DNA of 64,000 nt from Nitrospirillum viridazoti CBAmc (GCF_000730165.1 NZ_CP022112.1:1094001-1158000), one strand, 5' to 3'; shown: positions 24,702 to 33,288, counted from the stretch's first letter. The notes: a model not told the origin generated them from the sequence alone. A program made the numbers and translations.

Positions 24702-25789
24702 CCGATACGACGAATAAGCCCAACCGCCGCTACACCATCGCCGTCATTCCGGGTGACGGCATCGGCAAGGAAGTGGTGCCCGAGGGTGTGCGCGTCCTCG
24801 AATGTGCGGCCGCCCTCTACGGCTTCACGGTGGAGCAGCGCTGGCACGATTTCGCCTCCTGCGACTACTACGCCCGGCACGGCCGCATGATGCCGGAGGA
24901 CTGGAAGGAAAGGATCGGCTCGCCTGACGCCATCTTCTTCGGAGCCGTCGGTTGGCCTGAAACGGTGCCGGACCATATCTCTCTCTGGGGATCGCTGCTG
25001 CAGTTCCGGCGCGAGTACGACCAATACGTCAACCTGCGCCCCGCCCGCCTGTTGCCCGGCGTGCCATCGCCCCTGGCGGGGCGGGAACCGGGCAGCATCG
25101 ACTTTTGGATCGTGCGAGAGAATACCGAGGGCGAGTATTCCTCCGTCGGCGGCCACATGTTCGCCGGCACGGACCGCGAGGTCGTGATCCAGGAAACGGT
25201 CATGACCCGTTTCGGCGTCGACCGGGTGCTGCGCTACGCCTTCGACTTGGCGAACCGCCGCCCCAACCGGCACCTGACCTCCGCCACCAAATCCAACGGC
25301 ATCGCCATCACCATGCCCTTCTGGGACCAGCGGGTAGAGGCCATGGCTGCGCGGTATCCGGATGTGCGCTGGGACAAGTACCACATCGACATCCTGACGG
25401 CGCAGTTCGTGCTGAACCCCGACCGTTTCGACGTGGTGGTGGCGTCAAACCTGTTCGGCGATATCCTGTCGGATCTGGGGCCGGCCTGCACCGGCACCAT
25501 CGGCGTGGCACCCTCCGGCAATATCAACCCCGACGGCACTCACCCATCGCTGTTCGAACCGGTGCACGGCTCCGCCCCCGATATCGCCGGCAAGGGCATC
25601 GCCAACCCTGTGGGCCAGATCTGGTCCGCCGCCATGATGCTGGACCATCTGGGCGAAACCGCCGCTGCCGCGGCCATCATGGCGGCTATCGAAACCGTGC
25701 TGAAGGAACCCGGCCTGCGCACCGCAGACCTCAAGGGCAAGGCCGGCACCGAGGCCTGCGGCAAGGCTATCGCCGAGGCTCTGCGCTGA
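24698..25789 (+). CDS. Tartrate dehydrogenase/decarboxylase or D-malate dehydrogenase (TtuC/DmlA family)
   Basis: 363 residues of the isocitrate/isopropylmalate dehydrogenase superfamily. Key parts are PGDGIGKEVVPEG at the N-terminus, the substrate loop around NLRPARLLPG, VRENTEGEYSSVGG (typical of the tartrate/D-malate branch), and DRFDVVVASNLFGDILSD with metal-binding aspartates, then EPVHGSAPDIAGKG. It oxidatively decarboxylates a 2-hydroxy acid using NAD and Mn or Mg. The GTG start overlaps the ALDH stop (GTGA). Family assignment is firm; tartrate versus D-malate versus another beta-substituted malate is not decidable. Confidence 0.9.
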   Translation: MTDTTNKPNRRYTIAVIPGDGIGKEVVPEGVRVLECAAALYGFTVEQRWHDFASCDYYARHGRMMPEDWKERIGSPDAIFFGAVGWPETVPDHISLWGSLLQFRREYDQYVNLRPARLLPGVPSPLAGREPGSIDFWIVRENTEGEYSSVGGHMFAGTDREVVIQETVMTRFGVDRVLRYAFDLANRRPNRHLTSATKSNGIAITMPFWDQRVEAMAARYPDVRWDKYHIDILTAQFVLNPDRFDVVVASNLFGDILSDLGPACTGTIGVAPSGNINPDGTHPSLFEPVHGSAPDIAGKGIANPVGQIWSAAMMLDHLGETAAAAAIMAAIETVLKEPGLRTADLKGKAGTEACGKAIAEALR

Positions 25790-25805
25790 CACGGCATTTT
25801 GTGCT

Positions 25806-25832
25806 GCCGCGACCCGGAAGAAGGGGCGCGGC
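25806..25832 (+). other. GC-rich hairpin after the dehydrogenase
   Basis: GCCGCG at 25806-25811 pairs with CGCGGC at 25827-25832, and an inner CCC/GGG extends the stem past one mismatch. No T-run follows, so it is at best a pause or processing site between two transcription units. Confidence 0.3.
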
Positions 25833-25902
25833 GGTACCCGCCCGGGCCTAACACGGCGCATCTGACCACCCGGTGTCGGCTAGGCTTGCAGCCGTGGACA
25901 CC

Positions 25903-27306
25903 ATGATGAGCCAGAGCCCGATGCTGAAGCGCAACCGTTCCCTCGTGGATGTCGATCGCGACTATCTGATCCATCCCGTCACCTCCTTCCGCGGCCATGA
26001 GGCGCGCGGCGCCACCCTTCTGCAGAGCGCGCGCGGCATGTACGTGACCGACATGGACGGCCGCGAATTGCTGGACGCCTTCGCCGGCCTGTGGTGCGTG
26101 AACGTCGGCTACGGGCAGGAGAGCATTGCCGAGGTCGCCGCCGAGCAGATCCGCCGCCTGCCCTATGCCACCGGCTATTTCCATTTCGGATCGGAGCCGG
26201 CCGTACGCCTGGCCCAGCGCCTGGTGGAACTGGCGCCACCGTCGCTCACCCACGTCTATTTCACCCTGGGCGGATCCGACGCCGTGGACAGCGCCATCCG
26301 CTACATCGTCCACTACTTCAACGCCATCGGCAAACCAGGGAAGAAGCAGTTCATTGCGCTGGAACGGGGCTATCACGGTTCGTCGGCCATGAGTTCGGGC
26401 CTTACGGCGCTGGGTAACTTCCACCGCAACTTCGACGTGCCGCTGCGCTGGCAGCATCATATTCCCTCGCCCTACCCCTACCGCAGCCCTGTGGGCGACG
26501 ACCCGGCGGCGGTGATCGCCCAGTCGGTGGCGGAGTTGCGCGCCAAGGTGGCCGAACTGGGGGCCGACACCGTCGCCGCCTTCTTCTGCGAGCCCATCCA
26601 AGGATCGGGCGGCGTCATTGTTCCACCCACAGGCTGGCTAAAGGCCATGCGCGAGACCTGCGCCGAGCTGGATATCCTGTTCGTGGCCGATGAGGTCATC
26701 ACCGGCTTCGGCCGCACGGGGCCCCTGTTCGCCTGCGAGCATGAGGACGTGAACCCCGACCTCATGACTGTGGCCAAGGGCTTGACCGCTGGCTACGCGC
26801 CCATGGGGGCGGTGCTGATGTCCGACGCCGTCTACCAGGGCATCGCCGACGGTGCCGCCCCCGACCTGCCCATCGGCCACGGTCAAACCTATTCCGGCCA
26901 CCCGGTCAGCGCCGCCATCGGGCTGGAGGTACTGCGGCTGTATACAGAGGGCGGCATCCTGGCGAATGGGCGGCACGTCGCCCCCCGCTTCGCCGCCGGC
27001 CTGGACGGCCTGTCCGACCATCCCCTGGTGGGGGACGTCCGGGGGCGCGGCTTGCTCGGCGCAATTGAACTGGTTTCCGACAAAACATCCAAGAAGCGAT
27101 TCGATCCCGCATTGAAGCTGCCGGAGCGTTTATTCGCCGAAGGATATCGCAATGGCGTGATCTTCCGCGCCTTTGGTGACAACATCCTGGGGCTTGCGCC
27201 GGCCTTGTGCTGTACCGAAGATGAAATGGATATGATCTTCGCCCGCATCCGCCAGACTTTGGACATTATACTGGAGAAGCCGGACGTTCGGAGCGCCGTC
27301 GTATGA
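25903..27306 (+). CDS. Class III (omega-amino acid/polyamine: pyruvate) aminotransferase
   Basis: 467 residues of fold-type I class III aminotransferases. From ATG 25903, landmarks are ERGYHGSSAMSS (residues 154-165), FCEPIQGSGGV, the PLP-binding DEVITGFGRTG (D263) and the Schiff-base lysine in TVAKGLTAGYAP (K292). The pattern DLPIGHGQTYSGHP is shared with putrescine/spermidine and beta-alanine:pyruvate transaminases. It would move an amino group to pyruvate and yield a semialdehyde for the upstream ALDH. The next gene encodes an Lrp/AsnC regulator, a common neighbour. No strong ribosome-binding site is visible; ATG 25906 is equally possible. Confidence 0.9.
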   Translation: MMSQSPMLKRNRSLVDVDRDYLIHPVTSFRGHEARGATLLQSARGMYVTDMDGRELLDAFAGLWCVNVGYGQESIAEVAAEQIRRLPYATGYFHFGSEPAVRLAQRLVELAPPSLTHVYFTLGGSDAVDSAIRYIVHYFNAIGKPGKKQFIALERGYHGSSAMSSGLTALGNFHRNFDVPLRWQHHIPSPYPYRSPVGDDPAAVIAQSVAELRAKVAELGADTVAAFFCEPIQGSGGVIVPPTGWLKAMRETCAELDILFVADEVITGFGRTGPLFACEHEDVNPDLMTVAKGLTAGYAPMGAVLMSDAVYQGIADGAAPDLPIGHGQTYSGHPVSAAIGLEVLRLYTEGGILANGRHVAPRFAAGLDGLSDHPLVGDVRGRGLLGAIELVSDKTSKKRFDPALKLPERLFAEGYRNGVIFRAFGDNILGLAPALCCTEDEMDMIFARIRQTLDIILEKPDVRSAVV

Positions 27307-27350
27307 CGAATATTTGGCGGGCTGATCCGGCTTCGGACGATGTAAGCTGG

Positions 27351-27376
27351 CAGCCGCTTCCCCTTCGAGGCGGCTG
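27351..27376 (+). other. Stable hairpin between aminotransferase and lrp-type gene
   Basis: CAGCCGCTTC pairs with GAGGCGGCTG (one G-T wobble) around a short loop. No T-run follows. It could end or attenuate the aminotransferase message before the regulator gene that starts 45 bp later. Confidence 0.35.
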
Positions 27377-27421
27377 TGGATTTCCCCATCACCCGCCCGG
27401 GACAGGAGACCAGACCGGAAC

Positions 27422-27913
27422 ATGACGCTCGGCCCCAAACTCGACCGCATCGATATCAACATCCTGGTACAGCTGCAGCAGAGCGGCCGCATCACGAATG
27501 TGGAACTGGCCGACGCCGTGGGGCTTTCGCCCAGCCCCTGCCTGGCACGGGTGAAGCGACTGGAGAAGGCCGGATACATCACTGGGTATGGGGCCCAGAT
27601 CAATTACCAGAAGCTCGGGGACTTCATGACGGTGTTCACCGAAGTGACACTGTCGGAACACCGCAGCGGCGACTTTTCCCGTTTCGAATCAAAAATCCGC
27701 AAGATCGACGAGATCGTGGAATGCCATCTGGTCAGCGGTGGCTACGATTACCTCCTGAAGTTCATCACGGTTGGCGTCACCCATTACCAGACCATCATCG
27801 AGAGCATGCTGGAAGGTGATTTCGGCATCGAAAAGTACTTCAGCTACATCGTCATCAAAACCCCTTTCATCAAACAGCACTACCCGATCCAGGGCCTGTT
27901 CGAGCGCGGATAG
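27422..27913 (+). CDS. Lrp/AsnC family transcriptional regulator
   Basis: 163 residues. The N-terminal winged HTH (LDRIDINILVQLQQSGRITNVELADAVGLSPSPCLARVKRLEKAGYI) is the canonical Lrp/AsnC start. The RAM effector-binding domain covers about residues 70-150, with the VECHLVSGGYDYLL motif for ligand contact. Such regulators sense amino acids and usually control adjacent catabolic genes; here the aminotransferase upstream and the amidohydrolase 34 bp downstream are the likely targets. ACCGGAAC precedes the ATG. Confidence 0.93.
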   Translation: MTLGPKLDRIDINILVQLQQSGRITNVELADAVGLSPSPCLARVKRLEKAGYITGYGAQINYQKLGDFMTVFTEVTLSEHRSGDFSRFESKIRKIDEIVECHLVSGGYDYLLKFITVGVTHYQTIIESMLEGDFGIEKYFSYIVIKTPFIKQHYPIQGLFERG

Positions 27914-27947
27914 GCGGCCGGCCCGGGCAGCCCGTTGGAGACGCGCC

Positions 27948-29099
27948 ATGGCCGACGTAGACGATCTCATTGAACCGCTGACGGCCTTCAGGCGCGATCT
28001 ACACGCCCACCCGGAACTGGGCTTCGCGGAACACCGCACGGCGGCCCGCATTGCCGGGGCACTCACCGACTTGGGCCTGGAGGTATACACGGGCATCGGC
28101 GGCACTGGCGTCGTCGGCGTCCTTAAGGCAGGCGCGTCGGACCGATGCGTGGGCCTGCGCGCCGACATGGACGCCCTGCCCATCCACGAGCAGACCGGCC
28201 TGCCTTATCAAAGCCGCCATACCGGCGCTTTCCATGGCTGCGGCCACGACGGCCATGTCGCCATGTTGCTGGGGGCGGCCCGCCACTTGGCCCGCACCCG
28301 TCGCTTCGACGGTACGGTGCATTTCATCTTTCAACCGGCGGAAGAAGGGCTGGGCGGCGCCCGGGCCATGGTCCAGGAAGGCCTGTTCGAGCGCTTCCCC
28401 TGCCAGCGGGTTTTCGCCCTGCACAACTGGCCGGACCTGCCGGCCGGCACCATCGCCACGCGACCCGGCCCCATCATGGCCGCTGCGGACAAGTTCGAGA
28501 TCCGAGTGGAGGGCCGGGGCGGTCACGCGGCCTTGCCGCACCAGACGCCAGATGCCATCCTGGCCGCCAGCGACCTGGTCGGCCAATTGAACACCATCGT
28601 GGCCCGGCGTATTTCCCCCACGGCGTCGGCCGTCCTGTCGGTCACCCAGATCAACGGCGGCCACGCGCACAACGTGCTGCCGGCTGAGGTCCGGGTCACC
28701 GGCACGGTGCGCAGCTTCGACGCGGCCGTCCAGGACCGGATCGAGGAATCCTTGCGGCAGGTGGCCGAGGGCGTGGCCATCGCGAGCGGCACCCGCATGA
28801 CCGTCACCTATGACCGTTACTATCCGGCGACGATCAATGACCCGGAAGCAGCGGCCGAGGCGCTGGCCGCCGCCGGGACGGTCTGCGCCGACGTCAGGAC
28901 CGCGCCGGAGCCGGCCTTCACGTCCGAGGACTTCGCCTTCATGCTGCAAGCCTGCAAGGGTGCCTATCTATGGCTGGGCCAAGGTGATGGAGGAGCGTCA
29001 GCGCCGCTGCATCATCCACACTACGACTTCAACGATGCCATTCTTGCGACCGGCGTGCGCCTGCATGTGTCGCTGGCCGAACGACTGCTCGCCGCCTGA
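27948..29099 (+). CDS. M20 family amidohydrolase (hippurate/N-acyl-amino-acid hydrolase type)
   Basis: 383 residues of the M20D subfamily. The metal-site sequences are RADMDALPIHE (about residues 72-82), GCGHDGHVAMLLGAA (about 98-112), FQPAEEGLGGA with the catalytic Glu (about 130), and the dimerisation-domain segment GRGGHAALPHQTPD; LHHPHYDFND provides the last His. It hydrolyses an N-acyl or N-carbamoyl amino acid to the free amino acid. It could release the substrate of the aminotransferase, or remove acetyl groups added by the GNAT. Start at ATG 27948 with GGAG upstream; the frame open further 5' overlaps the regulator gene and is not used. Confidence 0.92.
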   Translation: MADVDDLIEPLTAFRRDLHAHPELGFAEHRTAARIAGALTDLGLEVYTGIGGTGVVGVLKAGASDRCVGLRADMDALPIHEQTGLPYQSRHTGAFHGCGHDGHVAMLLGAARHLARTRRFDGTVHFIFQPAEEGLGGARAMVQEGLFERFPCQRVFALHNWPDLPAGTIATRPGPIMAAADKFEIRVEGRGGHAALPHQTPDAILAASDLVGQLNTIVARRISPTASAVLSVTQINGGHAHNVLPAEVRVTGTVRSFDAAVQDRIEESLRQVAEGVAIASGTRMTVTYDRYYPATINDPEAAAEALAAAGTVCADVRTAPEPAFTSEDFAFMLQACKGAYLWLGQGDGGASAPLHHPHYDFNDAILATGVRLHVSLAERLLAA

Positions 29100-29121
29100 T
29101 CATTTAACCCTGATCATTTAA
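29097..29121 (+). repeat. 11-bp direct repeat at the operon boundary
   Basis: TGATCATTTAA occurs twice, separated by CCC (29097-29107 and 29111-29121). The first copy contains the amidohydrolase stop codon and the second lies just ahead of the EamA ribosome-binding site. AT-rich in a GC-rich genome; it may be a regulator site or a slippage duplication. Confidence 0.4.
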
Positions 29122-29134
29122 TAAGGGGAACGCC

Positions 29135-30208
29135 ATGGCCCTGTCCCGATCCGTCGCTTGGCCGGGCGCCCCAATGGCCCTGGCCTCGGCCGCGCTCTTC
29201 GGCGCCAGCACGCCCCTAGCCAAGCTGCTGGTCGGCCATGTCGATCCCTGGCTGCTGGCGGGCCTGCTCTACCTGGGCTCCGGCATCGGGCTGGGCATCG
29301 TGCATCTGGGTCGCCGATTCCTAGGGATCGACCAGCCGGAAGCGCCGCTACGGCGAGGGGACTTGCCCTGGCTGGCGGCCGTCGTGCTGGCGGGTGGTAT
29401 GGTGGGCCCGGTGCTGCTGATGGTCGGTCTGACCCGCACCCCGGCCTCCAGCGCCGCCCTGCTGCTGAACCTGGAGGGGCTGGCCACCATGGGCATCGCC
29501 TGGTTGGCCTTCCATGAGAACGTCGACCGCCGGCTTCTGCTGGGCGCCCTGGCGATCCTAGCAGGGGCATTGCTGCTATCCTGGCAGGGCGGGCCGGAGG
29601 GTGTCGGCTGGGGCGCGCTCGCCGTCGCCTGGGCGTGCCTGGCCTGGGGCATCGATAACAACCTCACCCGCCGGCTCAGTTCCGCCGATCCCGTCCAGAT
29701 CGCCATGACGAAGGGGCTGGTGGCCGGCAGCGTCAATCTGGTCCTGGCCCTGTCCCAGGGAGCGGCACTACCGTCCGTCGGCGTCACCGCCGCCACCGCC
29801 GTGGTGGGCTTCTTCGGCTACGGTCTCAGCCTGGTGCTGTTCGTCCTGGGCCTGCGCCACCTGGGCACGGCCCGCACCGGCGCCTACTTCTCCATGGCGC
29901 CCTTCATCGGCGCCATCCTGGCCCTGATGCTGTTCGATGAGCCCCTGACCTGGCGCCTGATGGCGGCCGCTGTGCTCATGGGAGTCGGGCTCTACCTGCA
30001 CTTGGTCGAGCACCACGAGCATGAGCATGCCCATGAGGAAATGGTGCACGAGCACGTCCATGTGCATGACGAACACCACCAACACGACCACGCGCCCAGC
30101 ACATCCCCGGGCGAACCCCACTCCCACGTGCATCGGCACGCGCCCATGGTGCATCGCCATCCCCACTATCCCGACCTGCACCACCGCCATTCCCACCCAG
30201 AGACCTGA
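29135..30208 (+). CDS. EamA/DMT transporter with long His-rich C-terminal tail
   Basis: 357 residues: ten transmembrane helices in two EamA repeats (about residues 10-140 and 150-285), then a hydrophilic tail of about 70 residues with around 25 histidines plus Asp and Glu. EamA proteins usually export amino acids or other small metabolites. The His tail is characteristic of metal transporters or their metal-storage extensions and fits the arsenic and nickel genes that follow. AAGGGGAA lies just before the ATG. The role (metal exporter, or metabolite exporter with a metal-buffering tail) is unresolved. Confidence 0.85.
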   Translation: MALSRSVAWPGAPMALASAALFGASTPLAKLLVGHVDPWLLAGLLYLGSGIGLGIVHLGRRFLGIDQPEAPLRRGDLPWLAAVVLAGGMVGPVLLMVGLTRTPASSAALLLNLEGLATMGIAWLAFHENVDRRLLLGALAILAGALLLSWQGGPEGVGWGALAVAWACLAWGIDNNLTRRLSSADPVQIAMTKGLVAGSVNLVLALSQGAALPSVGVTAATAVVGFFGYGLSLVLFVLGLRHLGTARTGAYFSMAPFIGAILALMLFDEPLTWRLMAAAVLMGVGLYLHLVEHHEHEHAHEEMVHEHVHVHDEHHQHDHAPSTSPGEPHSHVHRHAPMVHRHPHYPDLHHRHSHPET

Positions 30209-30242
30209 AGGCCGTCCTAATGCGATGGCCATCCGCCTCGCA

Positions 30243-30279
30243 TTGACATTTCTATACTTGTCGAAGTATCGTATCGACA
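30243..30279 (+). promoter_or_regulatory. ars promoter with overlapping palindrome (candidate ArsR operator)
   Basis: TTGACA (30243-30248) is followed after 18 bp by TATCGT (30267-30272). The perfect inverted repeat ATACTT-GTCG-AAGTAT (30254-30269) fills the spacer, where an ArsR dimer would block RNA polymerase. A second inverted repeat, TGTCGA/TCGACA (30259-30264, 30274-30279), is nested with it. The predicted transcription start falls at or next to the arsH ATG (30279), and no ribosome-binding site precedes it. Confidence 0.6.
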
Positions 30280-31043
30280 TGATCGACCTACCGAACATTG
30301 ACGCTGCCCGGTTCGACTTCCCCGACCTGGATAAGCTCACACCCAAGCGGATTTCCACCCATCCGCCGCGCATCCTGCTGCTCTACGGTTCCCTGCGCGA
30401 GCGGTCCTACAGCCGTTTCCTGACGCAGGAAGCCGCCCGCCTGCTGGAGCGGTTCGGGTGTGAGACCCGCATCTTCGACCCCGCCGGCCTGCCCCTGCCC
30501 GACAGTGTGCCGCCCACCCACCCCAAGGTCGCGGAATTGCGGGAACTGTCCATCTGGTCCGAGGGCCAGGTGTGGTGCTCGCCGGAACGCCACGGCACCC
30601 TGACCGGCGTGTTCAAGAGCCAGATCGACTGGCTGCCCCTGGAGACAGGCAGCGTCCGCCCCACCCAGGGCCGCACTCTGGCGGTGATGCAGGTGTCCGG
30701 CGGCAGCCAGTCCTTCAACGCCGTGAACGCCATGCGGGTGCTGGGCCGCTGGATGCGGATGGTGACCATCCCCAATCAGTCGTCGGTGGCCAAGGCCTAC
30801 CAGGAATTCGACGACGACGGCCGCATGAAGCCGTCCGCCTACTACGACCGCGTGGTGGACGTGATGGAGGAGTTGGTGAAGTTCACCCTGCTGGTGCGCG
30901 ACCGCGCCGACTACATGGTCGACCGCTACAGCGAGCGGAAGGAGGCCGCGGCCAAGGAGCCGAAGCCCGACCTGGGGGCCCCTGACTTGGGTGCAATCGC
31001 CATGAGCCATGAGGCGCCGGCACCGGCGGCCGAGAAGGCGTGA
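30279..31043 (+). CDS. arsH: ArsH NADPH-dependent flavoprotein, organoarsenical oxidase
   Basis: 254 residues with the ArsH hallmark region [26 protein letters not shown] (FMN phosphate loop), [20 protein letters not shown] and [22 protein letters not shown]. ArsH reduces or oxidises FMN-dependently and detoxifies trivalent organoarsenicals to pentavalent forms. The C-terminal 25 residues are a non-conserved Lys/Glu/Ala-rich tail. The ATG at 30279 has no Shine-Dalgarno and coincides with the predicted transcription start, so a leaderless message is likely. First gene of the ars operon; arsR begins 5 bp after its stop. Confidence 0.95.
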   Translation: MIDLPNIDAARFDFPDLDKLTPKRISTHPPRILLLYGSLRERSYSRFLTQEAARLLERFGCETRIFDPAGLPLPDSVPPTHPKVAELRELSIWSEGQVWCSPERHGTLTGVFKSQIDWLPLETGSVRPTQGRTLAVMQVSGGSQSFNAVNAMRVLGRWMRMVTIPNQSSVAKAYQEFDDDGRMKPSAYYDRVVDVMEELVKFTLLVRDRADYMVDRYSERKEAAAKEPKPDLGAPDLGAIAMSHEAPAPAAEKA

Positions 31044-31048
31044 CGGCC

Positions 31049-31402
31049 ATGGAACCGAAAGCCGCCATCGACGCCTTCGCCGCCCTCGCCCAAGAGACCC
31101 GCCTGAGCGTCTTTCGCCTGCTGGTGCAGGCGGGTCCCAACGGCCTGACAGCCGGCGACGTCGCCGCCCGGATCGGCGTGCCCGCCTCCACCCTGTCGCA
31201 TCATCTGGGCTTGCTGGAGCGGGCGGGCCTGCTGCGCTCCTGGCGGGTGCAGCGCCAGATCTTCTACGCCACCGATTACGAGGGCACGCGGCGCCTGCTG
31301 GCCTTCCTTATGGAGGATTGCTGCCAGGGCCTGCCCGAACTGTGCGGCACCGGCATCGCCGAGGCGATCGACTGCTGCCCCAAACCCACCGTCGATGCCT
31401 GA
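31049..31402 (+). CDS. arsR: ArsR-type arsenite-responsive repressor
   Basis: 117 residues. Winged HTH of the ArsR/SmtB family: FAALAQETRLSVFRLLVQAG at the N-terminus and PASTLSHHLGLLERAGLLRS as recognition helix. Metal ligands are probably the C-terminal cysteines in EDCCQGLPELCG, an arrangement like that of Acidithiobacillus ferrooxidans-type ArsR rather than the N-terminal CVC of plasmid R773 ArsR; another CC pair sits near the very end. It presumably binds the palindrome in the arsH promoter and dissociates with As(III). GTG 31040 overlapping the arsH stop is an alternative start, but ATG 31049 has a better family fit. Confidence 0.9.
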   Translation: MEPKAAIDAFAALAQETRLSVFRLLVQAGPNGLTAGDVAARIGVPASTLSHHLGLLERAGLLRSWRVQRQIFYATDYEGTRRLLAFLMEDCCQGLPELCGTGIAEAIDCCPKPTVDA

Positions 31403-31423
31403 CAACCCGCACCCGAGCATCCC

Positions 31424-32254
31424 ATGACCGCGATCACCATCTACCACAACCCCGACTGCGGCACCTCGCGCAACGTCCTGGCCATGATCCGCCGGGCCGG
31501 CGCCGAGCTCGAGGTGATCGAGTACCTGAAGGCCCCACCCAGCCGTGCCGTGCTGGCCGACCTCATCCGGCGCATGGGCATGCCCATGCGCCAGGTGCTG
31601 CGCCGCAAGGGCACGCCCTATGCGGAGCTTGGCCTGGACGATCCCAAATGGACCGACGACGACCTGCTGGACTTCATGATGGCCCATCCCATCCTGATCA
31701 ACCGGCCCATCGTGGTGACGCCCCGGGGCGTGAAGCTCTGCCGGCCGTCTGACGTCGTCCTGGACCTGCTGCCCGGTCTGCCCGGCGCGGACTTCGACAA
31801 GGAGGAAGGGGCGCCCTTCCTGAAGGACGAACCGGTCCTGGCCTCCGATCCCGGCCTGGTGGCGGCGCTGACGGCCGCCGGCCTGCCGGTGGCGGACCTG
31901 GCCGAAGGCGAGGCCCGCTTCTTCGCCTACCGGACCCTCGGGGGCACGCCCGCGGGCTATGGCGGCTACGTGCCGCTGGGCACCGACATTCTGGTCCGCT
32001 CCGTGGTGGTACCGGAGACGGTGCAAGGCAAGGGCATCGGCCGCAACCTGGTGGCCCTGCTGCTGCGCCGCGCCTGGGAAGAAGGCCACCAGCGGGCCTG
32101 GCTGCTGACCACCTCCGCCGGCGGCTTCTTCGAGAAGGCCGGGTTCAAGCCCGTCCCCCGCGACCAGGCGCCGGCCTCCGTCCTGGCCACGCCCCAGGCC
32201 CAGGGTCTGTGCCCCTCCACCGCGACGCTGCTGTCGCGGACCATCACCGTCTGA
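31424..32254 (+). CDS. arsC-arsN2: Arsenate reductase fused to ArsN2-type N-acetyltransferase
   Basis: 276 residues, two domains. Residues 1 to about 118 form a glutaredoxin-linked ArsC (HNPDCGTSRN with catalytic C12, then LINRPIVVTPRGVKLCRP carrying the conserved Arg residues), reducing As(V) to As(III). Residues about 135-276 are a GNAT domain with acetyl-CoA motif VVVPETVQGKGIGRNLVALLL and LLTTSAGGFFEKAGF, matching the ArsN2 arsenic-resistance acetyltransferases. ArsN1 acetylates arsinothricin; the substrate of ArsN2 is less clear. Fusion of the two is known among ars operons. Preceded by arsR and 8 bp before acr3. Confidence 0.93.
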   Translation: MTAITIYHNPDCGTSRNVLAMIRRAGAELEVIEYLKAPPSRAVLADLIRRMGMPMRQVLRRKGTPYAELGLDDPKWTDDDLLDFMMAHPILINRPIVVTPRGVKLCRPSDVVLDLLPGLPGADFDKEEGAPFLKDEPVLASDPGLVAALTAAGLPVADLAEGEARFFAYRTLGGTPAGYGGYVPLGTDILVRSVVVPETVQGKGIGRNLVALLLRRAWEEGHQRAWLLTTSAGGFFEKAGFKPVPRDQAPASVLATPQAQGLCPSTATLLSRTITV

Positions 32255-32262
32255 GGCCCTCA

Positions 32263-33288
32263 ATGTCCCGCTTCGAACGCACCCTCAGCCTGTGGGTGGC
32301 GCTGTGCATCGTCGCCGGTATCGCCCTGGGCCACCTGCTGCCGGGCGTATTCAACACCGTGGCGTCGGCCGAGGTGGCCAAGGTCAACCTGCCGGTGGCC
32401 GGGCTGATCTGGCTGATGATCATCCCCATGCTGCTGAAGATCGACTTCGGCGCCCTGGCGCAGGTGAAGGAGCACTGGCGCGGGGTGATGGTCACCCTGT
32501 TCATCAACTGGGCGGTCAAGCCCTTCTCCATGGCGCTGCTGGGCACGCTGTTCATTGGCACCCTGTTCGCCGGCCTGCTGCCGGCGGGCCAGGGCCCGTC
32601 CTATATCGCCGGCCTCATCCTGCTGGCATCCGCCCCCTGCACGGCCATGGTGTTCGTCTGGTCCAACCTCTGCGGGGGGGAGCCGCACTACACCCTCAGC
32701 CAGGTGGCCCTGAACGACCTCATCATGGTCTTCGCCTTCGCGCCGCTGGTGGGCCTGCTGCTGGGCGTCGCCTCCATCACCGTGCCCTGGGCCACCCTGG
32801 CGCTGTCCGTCGCCCTCTACATCGTCGTGCCGGTGGTGGTGGCGCAAGGTTGGCGCCGCTCCCTGCTGGCCGGCGGCGAGGCCCGGCTGAAGCGCGCCCT
32901 ATCCGTCCTGCAGCCGCTGTCCCTGGTGGCGCTGCTGACCACCCTGGTGCTGCTGTTCGGCTTCCAGGGGGAGCAGATCCTGGCCCAGCCGCTGGTCATC
33001 GGCCTGCTGGCGGTGCCCATCCTCATCCAGGTTTACCTGAACGCCGGCCTGGCCTACCTGCTGAGCCGCCGGTTCGGCGTGGCCTGGTGCGTAGCCGCAC
33101 CCGCGGCTCTGATCGGCGCCAGCAACTTCTTCGAACTGGCCGTGGCCGCCGCCATCAGCTTGTTTGGACTCAACTCCGGTGCTGCCCTGGCCACGGTGGT
33201 GGGCGTGCTGGTGGAGGTGCCGGTGATGCTGTCGGTGGTGCGCCTGGTGAAGGCCACCCGACCCTGGTACGAGCAGCGATCCAGCTGA
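32263..33288 (+). CDS. acr3: ACR3 family arsenite efflux permease
   Basis: 341 residues with ten transmembrane helices. The conserved cysteine needed for As(III) export lies in SAPCTAMVFVWSNLCGGEPHYTL (C126), and the second hallmark is PAALIGASNFFELAVAAAISLFG near residue 285. It exports As(III), the product of the upstream reductase, across the cytoplasmic membrane. GAGG lies 7 bases before ATG 32263. Its stop is only 11 bp from the stop of convergent chrA, leaving no room for a classical terminator. Confidence 0.96.
   Translation: MSRFERTLSLWVALCIVAGIALGHLLPGVFNTVASAEVAKVNLPVAGLIWLMIIPMLLKIDFGALAQVKEHWRGVMVTLFINWAVKPFSMALLGTLFIGTLFAGLLPAGQGPSYIAGLILLASAPCTAMVFVWSNLCGGEPHYTLSQVALNDLIMVFAFAPLVGLLLGVASITVPWATLALSVALYIVVPVVVAQGWRRSLLAGGEARLKRALSVLQPLSLVALLTTLVLLFGFQGEQILAQPLVIGLLAVPILIQVYLNAGLAYLLSRRFGVAWCVAAPAALIGASNFFELAVAAAISLFGLNSGAALATVVGVLVEVPVMLSVVRLVKATRPWYEQRSS

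Noticed and set aside
29097-30208. Zinc-uptake or ZnuA-like function for the His-rich tail
   Set aside because: The protein is a ten-helix EamA carrier. The His tail alone does not establish a zinc importer.
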